11,343 nucleotides of DNA, from positions 1 to 11,343 of the forward strand of contig JAOZLR010000057.1 in NCBI GenBank assembly GCA_029934735.1. Direction: 5' to 3'. Source of the stretch: Bacteroidales bacterium (GTDB lineage Bacteria; Bacteroidota; Bacteroidia; Bacteroidales; JAADJA01). Numbering within the stretch: position 1 is the first letter of the stretch; each line of letters starts with the position of its first letter. The position numbers were made by a program, and so were the translations under genes. Below the pieces are notes generated by a model. The model was not told the DNA's origin, ran no database searches, and saw only the letters and a program-made list of their open reading frames with translations. Shown here in pieces: positions 1 to 6,829 of the stretch.

Positions 1-179
1 TGATATCATCTCATACGTGCAGACGCTCTTTTTGCACAAATCAATACCTTTTAGGTATTCCCACAGTCTTTTTAATGAAAATTAGTGGTCATAGGACAGA
101 GAGGGCATTCCTTCGTTACATAAAAATTGATGAGGAATTGGCAGCTAAGAAGATGATGGAAATCTGGAATCAAAAATAA
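1..179 (+). CDS. Tyrosine recombinase (phage-type integrase), C-terminal end only
   Basis: The reading frame is open from base 3 to the TAA at 177-179 and gives the last 58 residues of a protein that begins outside the window. It holds the end of the catalytic domain of the tyrosine recombinase family, which cuts and rejoins DNA through a covalent 3'-phosphotyrosine link. The visible signatures are HTCRRSF (the HxxR box, His at 12-14 and Arg at 21-23), ISGHRTERAFLRYI (second His at 90-92) and the nucleophilic Tyr at 117-119. A short charged tail ending in EIWNQK follows. All catalytic residues expected in this part are present, so the enzyme is probably active if its N-terminal half is intact. 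The family is certain. Whether it is a phage, conjugative-element or standalone integrase cannot be told from the tail, although the tail differs from what I would expect of a housekeeping XerC/D. Confidence 0.9.
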   Translation, partial: ISSHTCRRSFCTNQYLLGIPTVFLMKISGHRTERAFLRYIKIDEELAAKKMMEIWNQK

Positions 180-180
180 C

Positions 181-234
181 AGTCAAATTTAGTTGTTGAA
201 AAAAATTATTTGACTCAGTGAACTTTGATTTGAC
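181..234. repeat. ATTTGAC repeats behind the integrase
   Basis: AGTCAAAT (181-188) and ATTTGACT (208-215) form a perfect 8-bp inverted repeat with a 19-nt spacer, starting two bases after the integrase stop. A third copy, GATTTGAC, lies at 227-234. No T-run follows the hairpin, so it is a poor terminator. Recombinase arm or core sites can look like this, but that function is inference. Confidence 0.45.
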
Positions 235-236
235 GA

Positions 237-264
237 CATACAATATGAAATAAACAATTATCAA
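237..264 (+). repeat. Degenerate heptad array (four units)
   Basis: Four consecutive 7-bp units, CATACAA, TATGAAA, TAAACAA and TTATCAA, fit the pattern YAYNCAA loosely. The same family of words appears at 9960-9994 and, on the other strand, at 10127-10168. The short length makes this copy the least certain of the set. Confidence 0.4.
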
Positions 265-311
265 TTTGGGTATTAAGCAATGAATACATTTTAATTCCCT
301 TTTAGTTTATA

Positions 312-322
312 CCCCCCCCCCC
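312..322 (+). repeat. Homopolymer tract of 11 C
   Basis: Eleven consecutive C residues stand out in an otherwise A+T-rich intergenic strip between two convergent genes. The tract lies about 15 bp before the terminator, outside any recognisable gene. It could be a slippage-prone site or an assembly-sensitive length. No open reading frame is affected by a change in its length. Confidence 0.8.
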
Positions 323-337
323 TCGGTTACAGTGTAT

Positions 338-366
338 AAAAAAAGCGCTCAAACGAGCGCCTTTTT
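338..366. terminator. Bidirectional rho-independent terminator
   Basis: A perfect 6-bp G+C-rich stem, GCGCTC (345-350) and GAGCGC (355-360), has a 4-nt loop. Seven A lie on the left (338-344) and five T on the right (362-366). Read on the minus strand, the stem is followed by seven T, the ideal arrangement for ending the 3046-4323/395-3034 operon, whose last stop codon is about 30 bp away. On the plus strand it would also stop transcription from the integrase gene. Confidence 0.9.
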
Positions 367-394
367 ACAAACAAGAATACTAAAATGAGAAAAA

Positions 395-3034
395 CTATTC
401 AATCACTATTCGCTTTGTGGAAATCGATTTTTCAATTCTAATTACAAGGATGTAAATCCCCGAATTAAACCTAGAAGTGTTTAATTGAAAAAGCTTAGTG
501 TGTACATTTTCAGAAGCTACTTCCTTCCCTGTAAAATCGAAAACCCTGATTGATTTGATTAAATCGTCAGATTGAATATTGATGTGATTAGTGGCTGGAT
601 TGGGATAAACATTCAGATTGTTAAAACTGGCTTCTCCAATTCCTGTGCAATCATCAATAGTTACTTCGAATATTTCAGCAGTTCCAACACAAACTTCACC
701 CATTGTTTCTGTCAAATCAACGGTACCGATTCCGGGAACTCCCCACAATACAGTTATTTCGTTGGTGCCTTCTCCTATTATGATTTCCCCACCTGAAACC
801 GTCCATTCATAAGTGCTGCCATCGTTATAAAGCGTTTCGTAATCTGCTGATTCTTCTTTGCAAACCATTGATAAACCCAAAATTTCAGGAGCAGGAATTG
901 TCGAGCAACTAATCTCCAACTCATCCGATTCAATACCAAATCCGCATTGGTTGTGCCCCTGTGCTGTTAGCTGTGCAAGTCCTTCAAAATCACTTGCCCA
1001 TTCAATGGAAATATCTCCTCTGCTACCCATAATTGTTCCGGCTTCAGCAGGAGTAAGTGACCAATAAATAGTATCGGCATCTTCGATGGGCATTACAGTG
1101 TAATCTGTTGTAGAACCTACACAAACTGATTCATCACCGATAGGAATGCCGGCAGGCTCTGGAACATAATCAACAGTTATTATCGCTGTTCCACCCATAT
1201 AATCTGAGCAAGTTGCCGTGAAACCCTCTGCTGTGTAATCTCCTTCTTCTGTAAAGAAACCATAACTGATTTCATTGCCGGTACCGGCGATAATTGTTCC
1301 TGTGGTTTCACCCTCAAAAAACAGTTCATAATCAACGCCGGTTTCTGAACCATCCTGTGTGATTTCGATACCGTTATCACCGTCACAATATGCACCACCA
1401 TCGCTCAGATCAAATATGCTTGGCATTGCATTTAAAGTGCAATTCAGAACAGCAGACCATTGTGCATCGCCGCACTGATTACCGGCACGCACCCTTATTG
1501 TGTAGTCGCCTGACCAGCTTTCGTCAGCCGTAAAACTACCGACAGTATCTGTCCCCGTAATCGTTCCGGCATCGGTGGGGTCAACTTCCCATTCGTAATA
1601 ATTTGCACCCGCAACACTTTCGGTTGTGTAATTATGTTGAGTTCTTGAACAAACATCTGTTGGTCCAGCAGGGGTATTTGCCTGGACAGGAAGAACACTA
1701 ACATTGATATAATTTTCCTTTATAAGCGTGCTGTTATTTGACCCATCGGAAATAGTTAAAGTAACATTAAATACACCAACTGTATTATAAGTAACCGTTG
1801 GATTCTGGTCAGTGGATGTAGGAGGTGTACCGCCTTCAAATGTCCAGTCCCATGAAGTGGGTGAACCAATTGAAGCATCAGTAAACAGAACAGCATCACC
1901 CTGACATATCGATGTATTGTCGGCATAATAATCAGAAGCAAAGGCAATTATGTATGGGTAACATCCCTGGTCTGCTACTGTACCATCCTCATCAAGTGGT
2001 GAGCTGGGGTCGCCGGCATCAATACATGGAGAAAATTCGGTTAATGTATAATCATCATTTGCGGCGTCTGTAAACAGAGGATTTGTGTCGAGACAGCCGG
2101 TTCCAAACCAAGGCTCTCCAGTTGCACCCTCAACATCACTGTAAGTTACTATTGGGGGATAAACACTCGAATTCACAAATATTTCCAAATTATATGAGCA
2201 TACGTTATCCCAAAGAATACAATTGGTGATAGTAGGCTGTCCTTGTAAACTTGTTAAATAAAAAGCGCCTCCATATGTGGAAGTGTTTTCGGCAAACGTA
2301 CAATTAATAAACTCGGGGGTTGAATAATTGTAAACATATACAGCCCCTCCAAAAGGCGAATCATTTTCATAAAATAAAGAATAACTGATTGTAGGTGAGG
2401 AATATGAAATTTGCATGGCACCACCATGACTGGAAGTATTGTCTGTAAAAATACAATCGGAAAAAGTAGCATCAGAATTCAGATGACAATATACAGCACC
2501 CCCTGCTTCTGCCTCATTCCCGCTAAAAGTCAGGTTGGAACATGCCGGACTTGAGTTGTCCATACAGCAAAGCCCACCGCCATAACTATCACCCGAATCA
2601 CCATTGTTGTCGGTAATATCCAGGTGACTTAAGGTAGGACTTGAGCCAGAGTAACAATAGATACCGGCGCCGTAATAAGCACCACCATCAGTAATGGTAA
2701 AGCCTGATAAAACAGAGGTTGATGTTTCGCCACTATTGAATTTCACGCAACTGTTTGAGCCACTACCATCGATAATGGTTGAAGCAATATAGCTCTTATT
2801 TCCGGTTGTTATGAAAAGGGAACCAACAGTTATCGCTTTTCCATTAAAATTGATATGTTCGTAATAGGTTCCTGATTGAACAAGTACCGTATCGCCGGTG
2901 GATGCTGCAGTAATTCCGGCCTGAATAGTTGAGTGATCACCGGGCACATTAACAATGGTTGCTGATATTTTTCCGCTAAAGATGAAAGCAGAAATAATAA
3001 TACTGCATTTGATAATTGTAAAAAGTTGGTTCAT
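395..3034 (-). CDS. T9SS-secreted beta-helix/PKD surface protein with Pmp-like GGA/FxxN repeats
   Basis: This is an 879-residue exported protein. Residues 1-25 form a signal peptide ending near KISA. Residues 26-345 look like a right-handed parallel beta-helix. It opens with a PGDHSTIQAGI segment typical of NosD/DUF1565-like helices. It then repeats in 25-26-residue coils marked by GG[AG] at 152, 178, 204, 229 and 255 and by FxxN at 170, 196, 221 and 247. A PKD domain follows at about 371-445 (WDWTFEGG, then a YNTVGVFNVTLTISDG strand). Four PKD/Ig-like modules at about 450-533, 540-622, 625-710 and 713-795 each hold conserved cysteines. Residues 801-879 are a T9SS type A sorting domain (VYPNPA at 809, ending KRIVIE). 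No catalytic residues were recognised, so an adhesive or structural surface role is inferred. It starts 11 bp after the upstream gene's stop and is probably cotranscribed with it. No Shine-Dalgarno is seen. Confidence 0.9.
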   Translation of the reverse strand: MNQLFTIIKCSIIISAFIFSGKISATIVNVPGDHSTIQAGITAASTGDTVLVQSGTYYEHINFNGKAITVGSLFITTGNKSYIASTIIDGSGSNSCVKFNSGETSTSVLSGFTITDGGAYYGAGIYCYSGSSPTLSHLDITDNNGDSGDSYGGGLCCMDNSSPACSNLTFSGNEAEAGGAVYCHLNSDATFSDCIFTDNTSSHGGAMQISYSSPTISYSLFYENDSPFGGAVYVYNYSTPEFINCTFAENTSTYGGAFYLTSLQGQPTITNCILWDNVCSYNLEIFVNSSVYPPIVTYSDVEGATGEPWFGTGCLDTNPLFTDAANDDYTLTEFSPCIDAGDPSSPLDEDGTVADQGCYPYIIAFASDYYADNTSICQGDAVLFTDASIGSPTSWDWTFEGGTPPTSTDQNPTVTYNTVGVFNVTLTISDGSNNSTLIKENYINVSVLPVQANTPAGPTDVCSRTQHNYTTESVAGANYYEWEVDPTDAGTITGTDTVGSFTADESWSGDYTIRVRAGNQCGDAQWSAVLNCTLNAMPSIFDLSDGGAYCDGDNGIEITQDGSETGVDYELFFEGETTGTIIAGTGNEISYGFFTEEGDYTAEGFTATCSDYMGGTAIITVDYVPEPAGIPIGDESVCVGSTTDYTVMPIEDADTIYWSLTPAEAGTIMGSRGDISIEWASDFEGLAQLTAQGHNQCGFGIESDELEISCSTIPAPEILGLSMVCKEESADYETLYNDGSTYEWTVSGGEIIIGEGTNEITVLWGVPGIGTVDLTETMGEVCVGTAEIFEVTIDDCTGIGEASFNNLNVYPNPATNHINIQSDDLIKSIRVFDFTGKEVASENVHTKLFQLNTSRFNSGIYILVIRIEKSISTKRIVIE

Positions 3035-3045
3035 TTTAAGTCAGT

Positions 3046-4323
3046 TTAATTGATAATTATCTTATTTGAATAATGGTTTATATTCTGATTTCCAGTGGAT
3101 TTCAATACATAAATTCCACTTGGCCAACTTTGAATATTGAATGATTTTTTCTCAGCCCTTTGATTGTTTCCTGAAAGGACAAGTTTCCCGTTTAGGTTAT
3201 AAATTTCAAAACCTGATTCTTCAGTCATGGCCGAAAAATCAATGGTCAGTGTTTCATTTGCCGGACACGGATAAACCAGAGGTTTTTCGTTCAATACTTT
3301 CTTTTCGATTTTTGTTACTTCATCTTCAAACCGCATAATCATTCCTGAAGTGCCAACAATAAATGAAACTGTATCGTATTGAAAAACAGAATAGGGCGTG
3401 CCTGTTAAACCGGTAAAATTGAGTTCCCATGTTTCGCCACCATCTACCGATTTAAAGATGCCGTTGTTTGAACCGTATTTCCCGGCAGTCCAGCCGTTGT
3501 CACCATCAAAATGAAGGCATTCGAGGGGGAAATTGTAATCTCCTTCCAAAACGTCTTCCCAGTTTTCACCGCCATCTGAAGTTCTTTTTATTGAAGCTTT
3601 CGAGCCATTGGTTCCTGCAATAACGCCCGTATTTTCATCAAAAAAATACATGCCGCCAATGATAAAATTGCTGCCGAAATTTTTAATCATCGACCAGCTT
3701 GATCCATCTGTTGTTTTGTAGATTTTATTGGTGGTGGCATGGTCACTTCCACAGGCAGCGAAACCGAGGTTCTCATCAACAAAATGCATCCGCCTGAAAG
3801 TTTGCGAGCTCCCGCTTGATAAGGAAAACCATGTTTCTCCGGTATTCTCTGTTTTATAAATTTTACCGTTCCAGCCACAAGTATATCCGATACTATCAGT
3901 AGGAAATTCGACACAATAAAACCCCCAGGTGTTGGGCTTATTTGTGATATCCCATGTTTCTCCCCCATCGAAGGAGCGTAGGATCAAACCGTAATAACTA
4001 CTTGCATTGCAACCAACTGCAAAAACAGTGTCGTGATTAAGTGCATTAACTCCAAAAATGCACGAAGGGTAGGTCACGGGATTTTGTACAGACCATGTTT
4101 CTCCCCCATCTTCGGTTTTTGAAATCACACAACTCGAACTGAACTGCCAGGGCCCGCCTCCTGCATAACCCACATTTTCATCAGCAAAACTAACACCCCA
4201 AAAATCCTGGTTAGTGTCTGAGTCTTTTTCAATCCATTGTGCTTTTAAAAGTGGATGGACAAGAAAAATTAGTGCTAAGATTGCGATGAATTTTGACTTA
4301 ATAAGGGAGGTAGAAATTTTCAT
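3046..4323 (-). CDS. T9SS-secreted Ycf48/BNR-like seven-bladed beta-propeller
   Basis: The protein has 425 residues. Residues 1-28 form a signal peptide (cut near LLKA). Repeats of about 41-47 residues follow, each with a strand such as VSFADENVGYAGG and an Asp-box of the type KTxDGGETW. The six boxes end at W77, W124, W165, W210, W255 and W299. A seventh unit (about 310-335) lacks the box, and an N-terminal QW at 29-30 can complete it, giving seven blades closed by the N-terminal strand. This is the Ycf48/HCF136 and sialidase-like fold. Those relatives act in photosystem assembly or bind glycans, but nothing here indicates photosynthesis or the sialidase catalytic set, so the ligand is unknown. 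Residues about 348-425 are the T9SS sorting domain, with an unusual YPCPA where YPNPA is normal. It is the first gene of the minus-strand pair and is divergent from the histidine kinase gene. Confidence 0.9.
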   Translation of the reverse strand: MKISTSLIKSKFIAILALIFLVHPLLKAQWIEKDSDTNQDFWGVSFADENVGYAGGGPWQFSSSCVISKTEDGGETWSVQNPVTYPSCIFGVNALNHDTVFAVGCNASSYYGLILRSFDGGETWDITNKPNTWGFYCVEFPTDSIGYTCGWNGKIYKTENTGETWFSLSSGSSQTFRRMHFVDENLGFAACGSDHATTNKIYKTTDGSSWSMIKNFGSNFIIGGMYFFDENTGVIAGTNGSKASIKRTSDGGENWEDVLEGDYNFPLECLHFDGDNGWTAGKYGSNNGIFKSVDGGETWELNFTGLTGTPYSVFQYDTVSFIVGTSGMIMRFEDEVTKIEKKVLNEKPLVYPCPANETLTIDFSAMTEESGFEIYNLNGKLVLSGNNQRAEKKSFNIQSWPSGIYVLKSTGNQNINHYSNKIIIN

Positions 4324-4392
4324 AGCATTTGTATTGAATCGACATTTATTTTTTTATTTTACAAAGCAAAATAATTGGAGCGCACAACAGTC

Positions 4393-4428
4393 TTTAGGTT
4401 TCCCTAAGAAAACCTAAAAAAACCTAAA
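4393..4428. promoter_or_regulatory. Candidate operator: inverted plus direct repeats of AAACCTAAA
   Basis: TTTAGGTTT (4393-4401) and AAACCTAAA (4410-4418) form a perfect 9-bp inverted repeat with an 8-nt spacer. A second direct AAACCTAAA (4420-4428) follows with its start exactly 10 bp after the first, on the same helix face. The block ends 2 bp before a TAnnTTTG element and lies between two divergent transcription units. Paired sites about 10 bp apart are typical for OmpR-family regulators, so autoregulation by the response regulator at 6083-6781 is a reasonable inference. Confidence 0.55.
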
Positions 4429-4430
4429 TT

Positions 4431-4438
4431 TATCTTTG
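4431..4438 (+). promoter_or_regulatory. Candidate Bacteroidota -7 element for the histidine kinase gene
   Basis: TATCTTTG matches the TAnnTTTG consensus exactly and would give a 5' leader of about 30 nt before the ATG at 4477. No TTG was found at the usual -33 spacing, which could fit an activator-dependent promoter using the repeats just upstream. A second match, TACTTTTG at 4465-4472, is probably too close to the start codon. Confidence 0.4.
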
Positions 4439-4476
4439 TCAATGCCTTAGCATGAAATAATTTCTACTTTTGAAAA

Positions 4477-5976
4477 ATGAAAAATCGCAAATACGGTATT
4501 CTAATCGTATTGTTTTCAGTGGCGGTAATTGGACTGCTGTGGACACAGTATTATTGGATAAATTCTTCCTTCAGTCTGAAAAGCGATGAACTCAAAACAA
4601 ATGCAAACAGAGCATTAAAAGCAGTAAGCAAGCAAATTGAAGAGAGCTATTATTGCATTGATTTTTTCTCAGATTTTCAGGCGGCTGAAGGCGACAGGCT
4701 TTTTGTAATGAAGGATAAATTTGGAGTTGACCCGGCAATAAATATTCCAGATACCATCCCTACCTTTTTCTGGTATGGAAAAAATTATGATACACTTCAA
4801 TCTTTTAACACAATTGTTTTGCCGCTACCGGCCACCATCCAAATGAAACTGAGTATTCAGTACCAGATGTATGAAGATGCAGCGGCCAACGAAAAGATAA
4901 AAAACCTTGATAATCCTACCATAAATTCCTACCGTAATTCGATAGATGAGGACCCGGGATTTTTCGAATCATTCGATTCCATATTAAACATCGAACTACT
5001 TAATAATCACATTGATTTTAAGTATAATTACGCTATTACAAAGGGAAATGAAGACGCTATTATTTATTCAAATACGTCCCATGTTGAAATATTTGAAAGC
5101 ACAATAACGACAACTATTTTTAGTGATAATTATTTCTACAACCCATTGGTTATTTATATCGATTTTCCAGAAAAGAAGTTTGATATGATCAAAGAACTGT
5201 GGGGTGTGGCTGTTATTTCTGTACTTATCCTGCTGGTTATTATTTTGCTGATTGCTTATATTTTCAGAACAATTATTTCCGAGCGAAAACTATCGGAAAT
5301 GAAGCTGGATTTTATTGGCAATATGACGCATGAATTCAGGACCCCGGTTGCCAATATTAAACTGGCCTTAGACACGCTTGGGAAGAAACATCAACAGATT
5401 CCTAATGATATTAGAAACATTTATGACATCCTGCAGGAAGAAAACCGGCGCATGCAAAACAATATTGAATCGATTTTGGAAACCGGTTTTCTCGACAAAA
5501 AAGAATTCACTTTACGCAAAGAACCTGTGGATATTAAGAATGTTTTAAACAGGGTAGTTAAATCATTCGAACTTGAAATAGCCGATTCCGACGGGACCTT
5601 AAATTGCACACTTGAAGAAGTAGATATTGTGAGCTTAATTGATGAAACACATTTCTCGAATGCCATCTCAAACCTAATTGATAATGCCATTCAGTATTGC
5701 GAACTTCCTCCGCAGATTGTGGTAGAATCGAAGCTTATCAATAAGCACTATCATATTATAATAAAAGACAATGGGATAGGTATTCCTTCAGACGCCCTCG
5801 ACAAAATATTTGATAAGTTTTACCGCGTACCAAAAGGCAATCTGCACAATACCAAAGGCTTTGGGCTCGGGCTTACTTATACACGTAAAATTATTGAAGC
5901 GCATGGTGGAAAAATAAGTGTTGAAAGCAAGGAAGGAATCGGTAGCACTTTTGAAATTTTGATACCTCTGACTTAA
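4477..5976 (+). CDS. Membrane sensor histidine kinase (RprX-like)
   Basis: This 499-residue kinase autophosphorylates and should pass phosphate to the regulator encoded next. One membrane segment lies at about 7-24 and a second at about 241-263. They enclose a roughly 215-residue extracytoplasmic sensor region without a recognised domain. The HisKA helix carries EMKLDFIGNMTHEFRTP with the phospho-acceptor His285. The HATPase domain has the N box NAISNLIDNAIQ (395-406), the G1 box DNGIGIP (431-437) and the G2 box GFGLGL (461-466). All catalytic motifs are intact. The length and layout (two helices, large periplasmic loop, no HAMP recognised) resemble RprX-type kinases of Bacteroides, a similarity from memory rather than alignment. 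The stop codon overlaps an ATG (TAATG). The signal sensed is unknown. The gene is divergent from one pair of T9SS cargo genes and upstream of another. Confidence 0.95.
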   Translation: MKNRKYGILIVLFSVAVIGLLWTQYYWINSSFSLKSDELKTNANRALKAVSKQIEESYYCIDFFSDFQAAEGDRLFVMKDKFGVDPAINIPDTIPTFFWYGKNYDTLQSFNTIVLPLPATIQMKLSIQYQMYEDAAANEKIKNLDNPTINSYRNSIDEDPGFFESFDSILNIELLNNHIDFKYNYAITKGNEDAIIYSNTSHVEIFESTITTTIFSDNYFYNPLVIYIDFPEKKFDMIKELWGVAVISVLILLVIILLIAYIFRTIISERKLSEMKLDFIGNMTHEFRTPVANIKLALDTLGKKHQQIPNDIRNIYDILQEENRRMQNNIESILETGFLDKKEFTLRKEPVDIKNVLNRVVKSFELEIADSDGTLNCTLEEVDIVSLIDETHFSNAISNLIDNAIQYCELPPQIVVESKLINKHYHIIIKDNGIGIPSDALDKIFDKFYRVPKGNLHNTKGFGLGLTYTRKIIEAHGGKISVESKEGIGSTFEILIPLT

Positions 5977-6089
5977 TGACCAATAAGAAGGAAATAGGAA
6001 TCAGGAAACAGAAACCAAGATGCAAGAGCCAACACAATAATGACCACTTAATGACAGTTAAATGACCAATGACTAACGACCGATGACCA
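5976..6089 (+). repeat. Heptad repeat array filling the kinase-regulator gap
   Basis: From 5976 the sequence splits into consecutive 7-bp units: ATGACCA, ATAAGAA, GGAAATA, GGAATCA, GGAAACA, GAAACCA, AGATGCA, AGAGCCA, ACACAAT. Three 11-bp-spaced copies follow at 6040, 6051 and 6062 (ATGACCA, ATGACAG, ATGACCA). Tandem heptads then run to 6089: ATGACCA, ATGACTA, ACGACCG, ATGACCA. The last unit contains the response-regulator start codon. The 11-mer ATGACCAATAA occurs exactly at both ends (5976 and 6083), so the 107-bp insert is bounded by a direct repeat. Confidence 0.7.
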
Positions 6090-6781
6090 ATAACCAGATA
6101 AACATTTTAGTGGTTGAAGACGATAAAAACATGGGCTTTTTATTATTGGAAAACATTCGGAATGCCGGTTATCACGCTATGCTTTGCAAGGATGGTGAAG
6201 AGGGTTTGAAAGAGTATTTCAACAACAATTACGACCTCTGCCTGTTTGATATCATGATGCCAAAAAAAGACGGGCTGACTTTGGCACAGGCAATCCGGGA
6301 AAATGACACTGATGTTCCAATAATCTTTCTCACTGCCCGAACCATGGACATGGATAAAATTGCCGGTTTTAAGGCCGGTTGCGATGATTATGTAACCAAA
6401 CCATTTAACATCGAAGAATTACTCCTCAGAATAAAAGCACTGCTAAAAAGAAGCAAACGTGAATTTGATTCTGCTGCCCCGAAAACACTAACATTTGGAA
6501 ACACCAAATTCAATACATCAGACCGGACAATTGAATGGAATAACAAAACTGAAAAACTGAGTACCAAAGAAGCCGGTATCGTAAAAATATTGGCCGAGAG
6601 CAAAAACAAAGTCGTATCACGTTCGATGATAATGCAGGCCGTTTGGCAACGCGATGACTATTTTACTTCCAAAAATTTAGATGTTTATTTAACCAAACTC
6701 CGAAAACTTATTCATCGAGACGAAAAAGTGGAAATACAAAACATTCATGGCTATGGTTATAAACTTATTGAGAAGAGATAA
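6083..6781 (+). CDS. OmpR/PhoB-family response regulator (RprY-like)
   Basis: The protein has 232 residues. The receiver domain (about 7-122) has the acidic pocket E12-D13-D14, the phospho-acceptor Asp56 in FDIMMPKKDG, Thr84 in FLTAR and Lys106 in VTKPF. The winged-helix DNA-binding domain (about 135-229) carries KLSTKEAGIVKIL, the recognition region NLDVYLTKLRKLI and the wing hairpin NIHGYGYKL. All functional residues are present. The layout and sequence style resemble Bacteroides RprY. It is the cognate partner of the kinase ending at 5976. The start at 6083 is fixed because the in-frame ATG at 6062 runs into a stop (TAA at 6074-6076). The start codon lies in a repeat array and has no Shine-Dalgarno. 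Likely targets include its own promoter region and the neighbouring cargo genes, which is inference from position. Confidence 0.95.
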   Translation: MTNNQINILVVEDDKNMGFLLLENIRNAGYHAMLCKDGEEGLKEYFNNNYDLCLFDIMMPKKDGLTLAQAIRENDTDVPIIFLTARTMDMDKIAGFKAGCDDYVTKPFNIEELLLRIKALLKRSKREFDSAAPKTLTFGNTKFNTSDRTIEWNNKTEKLSTKEAGIVKILAESKNKVVSRSMIMQAVWQRDDYFTSKNLDVYLTKLRKLIHRDEKVEIQNIHGYGYKLIEKR

Positions 6782-6783
6782 GG

Positions 6784-6791
6784 TATATTTG
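6784..6791 (+). promoter_or_regulatory. Candidate -7 element for the downstream cargo genes
   Basis: TATATTTG fits TAnnTTTG exactly, three bases after the response-regulator stop and 38 bp before the ATG at 6830. A properly spaced -33 TTG was not found (the nearest, at 6768-6770, is only 13 bp away). The two cargo genes could therefore be read through from the regulator gene, transcribed from here, or both. Confidence 0.35.
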
Positions 6792-6829
6792 TCACTTCTT
6801 ATAAAAGTTTTTTCAAAACCAATTAACCC

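Noticed and set aside
3046..4323. Functional photosystem assembly factor or sialidase
   Set aside because: The Ycf48-like fold and Asp-boxes are shared by many secreted propellers. No catalytic sialidase residues or photosynthetic context were seen.
4324..4392. A -7/-33 promoter for the minus-strand cargo operon
   Set aside because: TTATTTTG and TTGCTTTG on the minus strand each miss the consensus by one key base, and no spaced TTG was found, so no site is annotated.
5976..6065. A 29-codon frame starting at the ATG that overlaps the kinase stop
   Set aside because: It is made of the heptad array, has a low-complexity Lys-rich translation and no match to any family. It is kept only as part of the spacer observation.
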